Assembly (NCBI GenBank): GCA_964469935.1 | Contig: CAYXZQ010000033.1 | Span: 1 to 21,182 of the forward strand | DNA: 21,182 nucleotides | Source: CAYXZQ01 sp964469935 | Lineage (GTDB): Archaea > Nanobdellota > Nanobdellia > Woesearchaeales > DSVV01 | Direction of reading: 5' to 3' | Part shown: positions 14,285-21,182 of the stretch, in pieces | Layout: the number at the start of each line of letters is the position of its first letter | Numbering within the stretch: position 1 is the stretch's first letter | Notes under the pieces: model-generated | What the model saw: only the letters and a program-made list of their open reading frames with translations | Databases searched by the model: none | Told to the model about the DNA's origin: nothing | Translations under genes and position numbers: made by a program

Positions 14285-15328
14285 ATGATTACTAGAAGGC
14301 AGTTTTTGTCAACTGTTGGAATAGGTTTATTAGGTGGTTTTTCACCTATCAGTTTTACATTAGCCGGTGATGATGAAATAGATATCAGTGATTTTACGAT
14401 TGAAAAAAGAGTTGATGCAAAATGTCTGATTGATATTGTTGACAGTAACCATGAATATTATACACCTGGATTCAAAGAAATCGAACAGAAATATGCTCCA
14501 ATCTGTAATTCTCATTATCAAAATTTGCAGATAAAAACATTTGATAAGGACCTATTTCCGAAATTCCTCATTTCTTTTCCTTACAATGGACAGAGTCAAA
14601 ATCAAGATGAGGGGTCGTTGGGAAATATCACGTTATTGAATGATCAAGGGTTCTTTTTAACACCACATCATTGTATTGAAGATTATTTAAATGAACCAGA
14701 TACAAAGAGAAGATGGCTGATTGTCTTTGATCCCATAAATGAAACTGTTTATACTTCAGATATATTAATCCATTCTGAAAGATATGACATTGCCATAGGG
14801 AAATTAAAGACCAACAAATATAATATTTTCAACAAGATATCAAACAAGAATATTTCACTTGCTAAAGAGCAGCCTAAGAGAGGTAATCTTGTTTTTTGCC
14901 TGAAGTACAGAGACATAGATTCAGTGTTGAAGCTCATATACAATGATGTTTTCAATGAAGGTTTGTTAAATTGGTCGGAGATAGATAATGGTTATATGAT
15001 AGATAGGTTCGATGGGATCGATGATTTTAAAATAAACAGACTTAAACCAGTCACTCCTGTAGGATTTTATGAGGATGATTGCTCTTCTCCGGAAGGTCCT
15101 TTACGGTCAAATTGGCGTTGTTCACGGTTTATCGATATAATAAGAAAAGGACATTCCGGCTCTCCGATTTATAATAACAGATCTCAACTGCTCGGGATAA
15201 TTTCTTATATGACTCAACTGACTCCAGCAATAAATGATTGTGAAGGGATTAGATTCGATATGGCATTTTTTGCTGGACCAAAAGTTATTTCTAAGATGAT
15301 AAGTTTCTATAATCAGAAAGTCAAATGA
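14285..15328 (+). CDS. Tat-exported trypsin-like serine protease
   Basis: A 347-residue protein beginning with a twin-arginine export signal (TRRQFLSTVGIGLLGG, RR at 4-5), so it should be folded before export. The chymotrypsin-fold triad is visible: His129 in LTPHHC (the TAxHC motif), Asp168 in RYDIAIGKL, and Ser291 in GHSGSP. Cys residues at 74, 130, 205, 266 and 279 could form disulfides outside the cell. A short AGAGG precedes the ATG, and a TATA box (ATTATTTAAATA, 14250-14261) lies about 28 bp upstream. The gene is AT-rich (a counted line, 14761-14820, is 28% GC against 53% at 12841-12900), which suggests foreign origin. It probably works with the one-TM protein upstream. Confidence 0.88.
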   Translation: MITRRQFLSTVGIGLLGGFSPISFTLAGDDEIDISDFTIEKRVDAKCLIDIVDSNHEYYTPGFKEIEQKYAPICNSHYQNLQIKTFDKDLFPKFLISFPYNGQSQNQDEGSLGNITLLNDQGFFLTPHHCIEDYLNEPDTKRRWLIVFDPINETVYTSDILIHSERYDIAIGKLKTNKYNIFNKISNKNISLAKEQPKRGNLVFCLKYRDIDSVLKLIYNDVFNEGLLNWSEIDNGYMIDRFDGIDDFKINRLKPVTPVGFYEDDCSSPEGPLRSNWRCSRFIDIIRKGHSGSPIYNNRSQLLGIISYMTQLTPAINDCEGIRFDMAFFAGPKVISKMISFYNQKVK

Positions 15329-15389
15329 TAAGAATATCAAAGTTAATGTTTGAGAAAGGGATATGATTAACTGATAGAAAAAGCTGCAC

Positions 15390-15481
15390 AATCACCACAG
15401 GCTGCACATATATCGGATTTCAGCTGCACTGATGAGCTGATAAGGGCCGGTCAGGAGGCGGCGAGGAAGGTGATGGGGTAG
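15390..15481 (+). pseudogene. 3' remnant of a second patatin-like gene
   Basis: From 15404 this reads AHISDFSCTDELIRAGQEAARKVMG and a TAG stop, against VHISDFSCTDELIRLGEKAAKNVMG in the intact patatin gene that ends at 13414. Weaker similarity, with indels and a 2-nt insertion, extends a few codons upstream. Many third positions differ (TCC/AGC, GAC/GAT, ACC/ACT and so on), so this was a long-diverged paralogue and not a fresh duplicate of the neighbour. Everything upstream of it is missing and replaced by the protease region. Confidence 0.78.
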
Positions 15482-15615
15482 GCTGTTTATCATTTCCGGA
15501 TGAATCTCTTTATTCTGCAACCTACCTCATCGTCATATTTTCAGAAATGAATTTCAGATAAGTTTAAATATTAGACGCAACTCCTGAATGATAACACGAT
15601 TCAACAGTTGATAAT

Positions 15616-16527
15616 ATGGGCAACAAGCAAAAAAGCAGAAAATCATTTACAATAAAAGCGGTTGCTGTTATTAGTGCAGTAACATCCACAGCTTTTCTTT
15701 GGGCAAATGTATATGCAGCCAACATTGCATACAGGATAAATGCAATGAACAAAAATCCTTATTCCATAAGCCAGACCAACGGAAAAAAGAAAGACGACAA
15801 AGACAAGAGGTTCACATTCCACATCGGCCAGTCCATTGCCTGGTCCAAGTTGAATCAGACAAATGACACGATAAGGGATTTGGGTGACATGGCCAGGCAG
15901 TATGCACCGGGACTGAAGACGCTCCAGGACTGGGATGATGTGAACAAAGGCCTGACTTCAGTAGGAGTAACTTATGAAATTCCGGATTTCCCTTATAAAG
16001 GCACATCTGTTTTTATTGATTTTAGCATGGGCTATGCCAAAGGCAATGTTGAGACCAATGATACGACAAAATCGATCTACGGCACACCGGTTAGCTTCCA
16101 TCATAAGCAGACGTATGAGACGACAGTCGCGATACTGCAGGCAGGTATTCTGAAAGAGATACTCAGATACAACAAGGTAAAATTTGATGTCGGCATTGCA
16201 GGAGAGCTCCAGGAGAACTTCCTCAAATCAAATACTGAATTGAATCTTGAAGATAAGATGGCCGGCGTCAGCCATACAGGGACATCAACCTCAGATGATC
16301 ATGAGCTCGGTGCCAATCTTGCACTGATCCTCAAGTCAGTGATTAATGACAGATGGGTTGTTGACCTACAATTCCAGTATATATGGGCAAGAGTCACAGG
16401 CAATGCAGATGTCACAGAAACCATGACAAATCCTGTGACTGGAAAGACAGTCAGTCACTATCAGCAGCCATATATATCTGACTTTACCGGCCCGGACATC
16501 TATCTGGAAGTTGGTTTTAAGTTTTAA
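15616..16527 (+). CDS. Secreted beta-barrel-like protein (outer-membrane-protein-like)
   Basis: A 303-residue protein with a basic N-terminus and a hydrophobic Sec-type signal (about 12-34, ending near VYAANIAY). The rest has no helices long enough for a membrane but many alternating polar/apolar segments with aromatics: RFTFHIGQSIAWSKL, SVGVTYEIPDFPYKG, SVFIDFSMGYAKGNV, WVVDLQFQYIWARVTG and GPDIYLEVGFKF. It ends in Phe, like the beta-signal of outer-membrane barrels. This is a family type of bacteria and unusual in archaea. A TATA-like TTTAAATA (15563-15570) gives a leader of about 25 nt. In that leader a seven-codon frame (MITRFNS) starts at 15588 and ends just before the ATG. The stop overlaps the convergent ligase gene. 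Confidence 0.72.
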   Translation: MGNKQKSRKSFTIKAVAVISAVTSTAFLWANVYAANIAYRINAMNKNPYSISQTNGKKKDDKDKRFTFHIGQSIAWSKLNQTNDTIRDLGDMARQYAPGLKTLQDWDDVNKGLTSVGVTYEIPDFPYKGTSVFIDFSMGYAKGNVETNDTTKSIYGTPVSFHHKQTYETTVAILQAGILKEILRYNKVKFDVGIAGELQENFLKSNTELNLEDKMAGVSHTGTSTSDDHELGANLALILKSVINDRWVVDLQFQYIWARVTGNADVTETMTNPVTGKTVSHYQQPYISDFTGPDIYLEVGFKF

Positions 16528-18086
16528 TCGATGTAGATATTTTTTATTTTATTCTTGACTTTAAACGGCCCGGTTTCGTATCCAAACAATGTTATATTTG
16601 GCTCCAACGATTTCTTGTCTTTTAGATATGATTCCTTGAAGTCCCTGTTGAGCTTCAACAATCTTTGGACAATGACATCATGATAATGTGACTGCATCTT
16701 ATTGTTCGGCCTGTAGCCTTTCTTTAGTTCGATACTTATTATGAACTTGAAAGAGCCGGATTTTGTCGTCCTGACTGAAATCTTGAATGAGCTTGTCTTC
16801 TTGTTGAGCTCAGTGTCAGAATGGATTGCGGCATCAATATTATGGGGATAGATGTTTGCCCCATCCAATGAGATGGTGCCGTCGCTCCTGCCATTGACCC
16901 ATAAGAAAGGGAGCTTTAATACCCTCTTGTTATGTATCTCGCACTGCTTGAATCTCTGGATTAGGTCCGGCACTTCCTTTTTTATGATCCTGAGCATCTC
17001 TTCATAGCTATAGACCCCTCCTTCATCATGGATATTGTACTTAATCTTCGGGCTTGCGATATTGATGTCCAGCGATGTAATCTCGAATTCATTCACTTTT
17101 GTGTTGTCCGGCCTTGTCCGTTCGACCTGGTGAATATAATATTGAAGAGGGTCATATTGGAAAACCATGGGAATCTTATCACCAAAACCGAACAGGGCCT
17201 TCCTGAGTTTTCTGTTCTTCCATGCCAGATTCCTGATAAAAGCTGAAAAAAATGTCTCAAAAGCGACACCTATATCGATATCTGATGAGCCGTATGCTGA
17301 TATGATGACCCTGTCTTTACCGATCTTTTTTCGGATATATTCCTTCCATTCAGGGATGAAACCCTCACCTCCTGTAAGCACAGTGATTTTATATCTTTTC
17401 CAGTTAAGCTGCTTTTCACCTTCGTCAATCAGATGTTTTATCAATGGTGGATATCCTGCTATCAGATATTGGTATTCATTCCCTAATTCTTTAAGCGTGT
17501 CTATTGTCTTTGGAATGTCGGTCCCAATGTTCTTTATCAGCGCATAATTCTGCATTATCTCACTGAATTTTATCCCGGTCGCCCAAGGACCGGTTGACCA
17601 GAGATTGAGGATGATATAATTTATCCTGTTGCCTGCAAAATCATAAGAGAACTCGTACCTGAAAAGCTTTTGCATCAGCTTCTCTTCTGTCACAGAATGT
17701 ACCCAGTTCGTGGGTTTTCCTGTCGAACCAGCGCTTTCATCTATATTGCCTTTCGTTGGCAATATTCCACCGACACATCTATCATCTATATGATATTTGG
17801 TGATAAAGTTCTTCTTGGTCGTCTCTGGGATTATCTTGTTGAATTCCTCAAGGGAACTTATGGTCTTCAGCTTGACATTGTTGCTTTTTATGAAGTCATT
17901 GTATGCCGGGACTTTTTTCAGGGAATTCTCATAGACATTCCGCACTTTTTTTAAAGATAGCAATTCAATATCAACATGGTTCAGATGCCTTATGAACCGA
18001 TTGATCCTGGAATCATTCTTCAATACATAAGATTCATACTTGTAGATATAATCAATAGGCAAAAATTTTATTATTAAATTATACAT
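16524..18086 (-). CDS. PaaK/CapK-like adenylate-forming ligase
   Basis: A 520-residue member of the phenylacetate-CoA ligase-like adenylating enzymes, expected to activate a carboxylic acid as an acyl-adenylate and possibly pass it to CoA or another nucleophile. Motifs in order: ESAGSTGKPT (117-126, phosphate-binding loop), LTGGEG (237-242), YGSSD (265-269), a YxxHDEGG-like element (350-357, Asp354), GRSDGTISLDGANIYP (399-414, hinge and active-site Asp401), and a C-terminal Lys-rich tail (PFKVKNKIKN). It is longer than typical PaaK. AAAGGAGGTCAG lies just before the ATG. A TATAAG/TTTAAA pair at 18109-18127 is shared with the divergent kinase. The substrate cannot be read; its neighbours suggest it supplies an activated acyl or aryl group. 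Confidence 0.88.
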   Translation of the reverse strand: MYNLIIKFLPIDYIYKYESYVLKNDSRINRFIRHLNHVDIELLSLKKVRNVYENSLKKVPAYNDFIKSNNVKLKTISSLEEFNKIIPETTKKNFITKYHIDDRCVGGILPTKGNIDESAGSTGKPTNWVHSVTEEKLMQKLFRYEFSYDFAGNRINYIILNLWSTGPWATGIKFSEIMQNYALIKNIGTDIPKTIDTLKELGNEYQYLIAGYPPLIKHLIDEGEKQLNWKRYKITVLTGGEGFIPEWKEYIRKKIGKDRVIISAYGSSDIDIGVAFETFFSAFIRNLAWKNRKLRKALFGFGDKIPMVFQYDPLQYYIHQVERTRPDNTKVNEFEITSLDINIASPKIKYNIHDEGGVYSYEEMLRIIKKEVPDLIQRFKQCEIHNKRVLKLPFLWVNGRSDGTISLDGANIYPHNIDAAIHSDTELNKKTSSFKISVRTTKSGSFKFIISIELKKGYRPNNKMQSHYHDVIVQRLLKLNRDFKESYLKDKKSLEPNITLFGYETGPFKVKNKIKNIYID

Positions 18087-18108
18087 ATTATCTGACCTCC
18101 TTTAGAAA

Positions 18109-18140
18109 CCTTTAAATATTTCTTATAACTACTAAGTAGT
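18109..18140. promoter_or_regulatory. Divergent control region of the ligase and kinase genes
   Basis: TTTAAATATT (18111-18120) and TATAA (18124-18128) provide A/T boxes for both directions; each gene start is about 28-30 bp from the TTTAAA centre. Just beyond is the palindrome ACTACT-A-AGTAGT (18128-18140). It has two perfect 6-bp half-sites around one base and directly precedes the TTG start of the kinase. It is a good operator candidate for joint control. Confidence 0.55.
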
Positions 18141-18143
18141 AAA

Positions 18144-20045
18144 TTGTCAACAATCATTGAGAATATTGGAAGGATAGATTCCTGGCGGAATGCTGAAGAG
18201 AGCTGCAAGTATGCGATAAATGTTTTTGATCTTATCAGGTCAGAGCAGAAAGATGCATCAGAATTCATGATTGAGGACATCATCAAAAGGCTTTATGATG
18301 ACTTTCTTCCTGAAAATAAGTCAGTCAACAAGAAGGAATTTGTCGATATATTGAATTACCAGCATGGCTGGATAGACAAGTTCTTATTGAAAGCAGTCCA
18401 GGAGATCGGAAGAGAGGTCTCAGGTATCGATGATTTCTATTACAAGATAGGTTATAATACCATGAAAAAGAATTATCTGTTAATGGCAGCTGGTGGATTC
18501 TTTCCTTTGAAGACATTGTTCAAGCAGGTCGAGAGACTTACACCTCAATTGACAAAATCAATCGATATGAACATAATCCATCTGAATAAGAACACTGCAG
18601 AGATCAGAAGATACACACTGCCTGGCCATAAGGAAGAGATAATGCAGAGGATGGGTGATAAGGAACTTTATCTGAAGTGGTTTGAGGATGATTGCGAGAT
18701 AACCAAAGGTGTGTTTGAGGGCATCTCTGAGCTTCCCAATAAACCTGAGATCAGGCTCATTGAAGAGGCAAGATGTGAGGGTAAGGGAGATGATTCATGC
18801 ATATATAAATTCGGCTGGACATCGGATTCTATGAAAGACAGGATATATTCATTCTATAGGACGATCGTTACCCTGGACCACCATTTCGAGAATAAAAAGA
18901 TAATCTTCAATCTTGAACAGACCATCAATGAAAGGACTGCTGAACTTGAAAAGAAGACAATTGAAGAACAGAATCAGAGGCATAGGGCTGAGGTGTATCT
19001 GAACAGCGAGAGAGAGATGTATGCTGAACTGGAAAAAACCCTGAACATATTAAAAAAAACCCAGGCCCAGCTGGTCCAGTCCGAGAAGATGCGCGGACTT
19101 GGAACTCTCGCCGCTGGCGTCGCACACGAGATAAACAATCCCGCGCTGTCACTCAAGGCAGGCTCGAACCAGCTCATCGAAGCCATAAACGACTACAGGT
19201 CGCTGCGGGCAGATTTCAGGGAATATGACGACAATACCAGCCTGAACAAGTTGTTCAATGATATCTATGAGAGGGGGCTCGACGGCGACAAAAGAAGTAC
19301 TCGGGAGAAAAGGGCCCGGCGCAGGGAGATAGAAAATATCCTGATTGGATACGATATCCCCGCCTCGTATTCAGCAAGACTGTCCGAGACAGACATCAGG
19401 GATGATGAGATAAGGACAATCATCGGCCTGGAGCAGGACATCTCGAAGGTCGTAAGATTCATAAAGTCACAGTATGACATAGGCTCCATCATCAATACCA
19501 TGTCCTTGTGCGGTGAAAGGATAATCAGCATCACCGATGCACTGAAGCGATATTCCCACCTGGACAAGGAGCCCCAGGCAAAAATTGACATTGAGCAGGG
19601 CATCGAGGACACGCTGGTCATCCTCCATAACAGGCTGAAATACGGAATCGAGATAAGCAAGGATTACCAGGAGATCCCGAAGATTACCTGCTATCCCGAT
19701 GAGCTCGGGCAGGTATGGACAAACATCATCCTGAACGCGGCCCAGGCCATGGGCGGCAGAGGAAATATCAGTATCAGGACATACGAAAAAGGGGATTACG
19801 TCGGTACAAGCATAACCGACAACGGCCCGGGCATACCCGAGGAGATAATCGGGAAGATTTTCGACCCTTTCTTCACGACAAAGGACCAGGGTGAGGGCAG
19901 CGGGATCGGCCTGGGTATAACATACCAGATAATAGAGAAGCACAAGGGTATGATAAACGTGACGTCAAGGCCCGGCGAGACGACCTTCGAGGTCCTGCTT
20001 CCGAAAAATCAGGATAGGACATTCGAGAAAGGTGATGGAAGGTGA
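18144..20045 (+). CDS. Histidine kinase with V4R-like sensor domain
   Basis: A 633-residue soluble sensor kinase. Residues about 60-225 form a ligand-sensing region ending in a V4R-like motif (LIEEARCEGKGDDSCIYKFGW, 205-225). Cys184, Glu208, Cys211 and Cys219 match the spacing of the Cys-Glu-Cys-Cys zinc site of phenol/toluene-sensing V4R regulators (MopR/DmpR type, as I recall it). A coiled coil (250-310) leads to LAAGVAHEINNP with His328, the N-box WTNIILNAAQAM (Asn527, Asn531), the G1 box TDNGPGIP, DPFFTTK and GSGIGLGI. The His-to-N-box gap (about 200 residues) is longer than the usual 105-120. The start is TTG 18144, near-leaderless. The stop overlaps the response regulator GTG. Its first half is AT-rich and the rest GC-richer, with a seam near 19.05 kb. 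Confidence 0.93.
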   Translation: MSTIIENIGRIDSWRNAEESCKYAINVFDLIRSEQKDASEFMIEDIIKRLYDDFLPENKSVNKKEFVDILNYQHGWIDKFLLKAVQEIGREVSGIDDFYYKIGYNTMKKNYLLMAAGGFFPLKTLFKQVERLTPQLTKSIDMNIIHLNKNTAEIRRYTLPGHKEEIMQRMGDKELYLKWFEDDCEITKGVFEGISELPNKPEIRLIEEARCEGKGDDSCIYKFGWTSDSMKDRIYSFYRTIVTLDHHFENKKIIFNLEQTINERTAELEKKTIEEQNQRHRAEVYLNSEREMYAELEKTLNILKKTQAQLVQSEKMRGLGTLAAGVAHEINNPALSLKAGSNQLIEAINDYRSLRADFREYDDNTSLNKLFNDIYERGLDGDKRSTREKRARRREIENILIGYDIPASYSARLSETDIRDDEIRTIIGLEQDISKVVRFIKSQYDIGSIINTMSLCGERIISITDALKRYSHLDKEPQAKIDIEQGIEDTLVILHNRLKYGIEISKDYQEIPKITCYPDELGQVWTNIILNAAQAMGGRGNISIRTYEKGDYVGTSITDNGPGIPEEIIGKIFDPFFTTKDQGEGSGIGLGITYQIIEKHKGMINVTSRPGETTFEVLLPKNQDRTFEKGDGR

Positions 20046-21178
20046 AGAAAGGGACAATCATGTGCGTCGATGACGAGAGGCATGTCCTGGACACGTTGAT
20101 GAAGGACCTGGAGAAGAGATACGGCAACGATTACATGATAGAGCAGTGCGAGAGCGCCGAGGAGGCATTGGAGCTCAGGCAGGAACTGCTCGAAGACGGG
20201 GAGAAGATCTCGATATATATCGTCGACCACAGGATGCCCGGGATGAAGGGCATCGATTTCCTGAAAACCATTGAAGACGATGCAGGAAAGATCCTTCTTA
20301 CAGCATATGCCGACACCCAGGTGGCCATCGACGGGATCAACAGCAAGTGCCTGGACTTCTACATCCTCAAGACAGATTATGACACGATGCTCTTCAGCTC
20401 TATAGACCACCTGCTTTATGCAAAAGAGAACGGCATCTTTGTCGCGCACGCAAGGACTGAAGAAGAGAGGGAAAAGGCGCTAATAACGCAGAACACTGTA
20501 TTTTCAGAAGAGCACCTCGAGCTCCCGTACGAGAAAGGCATAAAGATAATCGGGACAAGCGAATACGCCGACTTCACGGACATCTTTGTCGCTGTCCTTA
20601 AGAGGAACATAATCGGCACGACATCGATAAGCAGGAGAAACGAGAGCCTGGCAGATAGGTTCGGCACATACTTCGGCCTGCCGCTGGAAGAATTCTACGA
20701 CATCAGCAGCCTGACAGGGCTTGACGAGAACCTAATCCAGGTCAGGAACGCTGCCGTGCTTCCCGAATACCAGAACAGGAGGATAGCGCCGATGATATGG
20801 GGTGAGATATACAGGGTCGCGACAATGCAGGAGCCTGTGAGCAAGTATGCCGCCATCCTGGCGGGCTCGGAGATAAGGGATGCGAAGAAGGCAAAGGCCC
20901 TGTACGAGAAGATCAAGGGGACGCCGATGTTCGATGCAGAGAAGACAGTAATGCTTAAGAAGGAGAACGAATTGACCTATGAAGGCAGGCTCACAGAGGA
21001 GGATATCAACGACGCGCTCCTTACAAAGAACCTCAAGCTCTATGCAAAGATGAACTTCAAGTTCGTCGGTGAACCTGTCTATTATCCTAATTTCAGGATG
21101 TTCGATTTCCCTATGCTGCTCAAGACTGACGAGATAGCCGAACCGTACAAGACATGGTTCATGAAAAGGAAGATATAG
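20042..21178 (+). CDS. Response regulator fused to FeeM/autoinducer-synthase-like acyltransferase
   Basis: A 378-residue protein. Residues 1-125 are a receiver domain: acidic pocket CVDDE (Asp10, Asp11), phospho-acceptor Asp62 in YIVDHRMPGMKG, Thr87 in LLTAYAD, and Lys110. Residues about 140-365 resemble GNAT-fold N-acyltransferases of the FeeM/LuxI-like group: IIGTTSISRR, then QVRNAAVLPEYQNRRIAPMI with its PEYxxRxI acyl-donor motif, and the closing GEPVYYPNFRMFDFPMLL. No DNA-binding output is present, so phosphorylation likely gates an enzyme. It starts at GTG 20042, overlapping the kinase stop (GTGA), with GGAAGG upstream. As the kinase's partner it would transfer an acyl group, possibly from the neighbouring ligase's product, to an amine. 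The acyltransferase call is by motif resemblance only. Confidence 0.87.
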   Translation: MKKGTIMCVDDERHVLDTLMKDLEKRYGNDYMIEQCESAEEALELRQELLEDGEKISIYIVDHRMPGMKGIDFLKTIEDDAGKILLTAYADTQVAIDGINSKCLDFYILKTDYDTMLFSSIDHLLYAKENGIFVAHARTEEEREKALITQNTVFSEEHLELPYEKGIKIIGTSEYADFTDIFVAVLKRNIIGTTSISRRNESLADRFGTYFGLPLEEFYDISSLTGLDENLIQVRNAAVLPEYQNRRIAPMIWGEIYRVATMQEPVSKYAAILAGSEIRDAKKAKALYEKIKGTPMFDAEKTVMLKKENELTYEGRLTEEDINDALLTKNLKLYAKMNFKFVGEPVYYPNFRMFDFPMLLKTDEIAEPYKTWFMKRKI

Positions 21179-21182
21179 GTGG

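Noticed and set aside
13415..15390. Integrative element with gene-end attachment site
   Set aside because: The duplicated patatin end differs at many synonymous sites, unlike an att duplication, and no integrase or recombinase is present.
18144..18516. Later ATG start for the kinase
   Set aside because: Coding similarity in style runs back to TTG 18144, and the A/T box spacing fits a leaderless TTG start; a later ATG (Met42) would cut the first helices.

Overview
The window reads as a chromosomal segment of an archaeon, probably assembled from a metagenome because it contains a run of exactly 100 N. The archaeal evidence is the PCNA sliding clamp, the RNA polymerase subunit N (Rpb10), a tRNA-Leu with an intron at the canonical 37/38 position, and many A/T-rich TATA boxes 25-30 bp upstream of start codons, which implies mostly leaderless mRNAs. 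Other genes carry GGAGG or GGTGAT Shine-Dalgarno sites. The many small membrane and coiled-coil proteins suggest a DPANN-type lineage (Woesearchaeota-like), but this is inference and I cannot place it firmly.

Left part (1-6.7 kb): a membrane-anchored cyclophilin, an unrecognised 290-residue protein, a winged-helix-like protein, PCNA, an operon of a YjdF/DUF2238-type membrane protein plus nucleoside diphosphate kinase, two small proteins, and a fused ribulose-phosphate 3-epimerase/ribose-5-phosphate isomerase B. Middle (6.7-13.4 kb): the intron-containing tRNA-Leu, an operon of three related coiled-coil proteins (the first with a 27-bp repeat interrupted by the assembly gap), a MscS channel divergent from a two-gene unit, a 136-nt inverted-repeat element that may be a structured RNA, rpoN, a small membrane protein, a RelE-type toxin-antitoxin pair with an 11-bp-phased repeat operator, and a patatin-like lipase.

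From 13.4 kb the base composition falls and the content becomes accessory. A decayed AbrB-type antitoxin, a one-TM protein and a Tat-exported trypsin-like protease lie between the intact patatin gene and the 3' remnant of a second, diverged patatin gene. Next comes a secreted protein that looks like an outer-membrane beta-barrel, which is odd for an archaeon.

The right end (16.5-21.2 kb) holds the most interesting unit. A PaaK/CapK-like adenylate-forming ligase is divergent from a histidine kinase whose sensor is V4R-like with a candidate Cys-Glu-Cys-Cys zinc site. The kinase overlaps a response regulator whose output domain resembles GNAT acyltransferases of the FeeM/autoinducer-synthase type. 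The two directions share one short control region with an ACTACT-A-AGTAGT palindrome. I propose a two-component system that senses a small, possibly aromatic molecule and controls an N-acyltransferase, with the ligase providing the activated acyl or aryl donor. The kinase gene also looks like a mosaic: its sensor half is AT-rich and its catalytic half GC-richer, with a seam near 19.05 kb.
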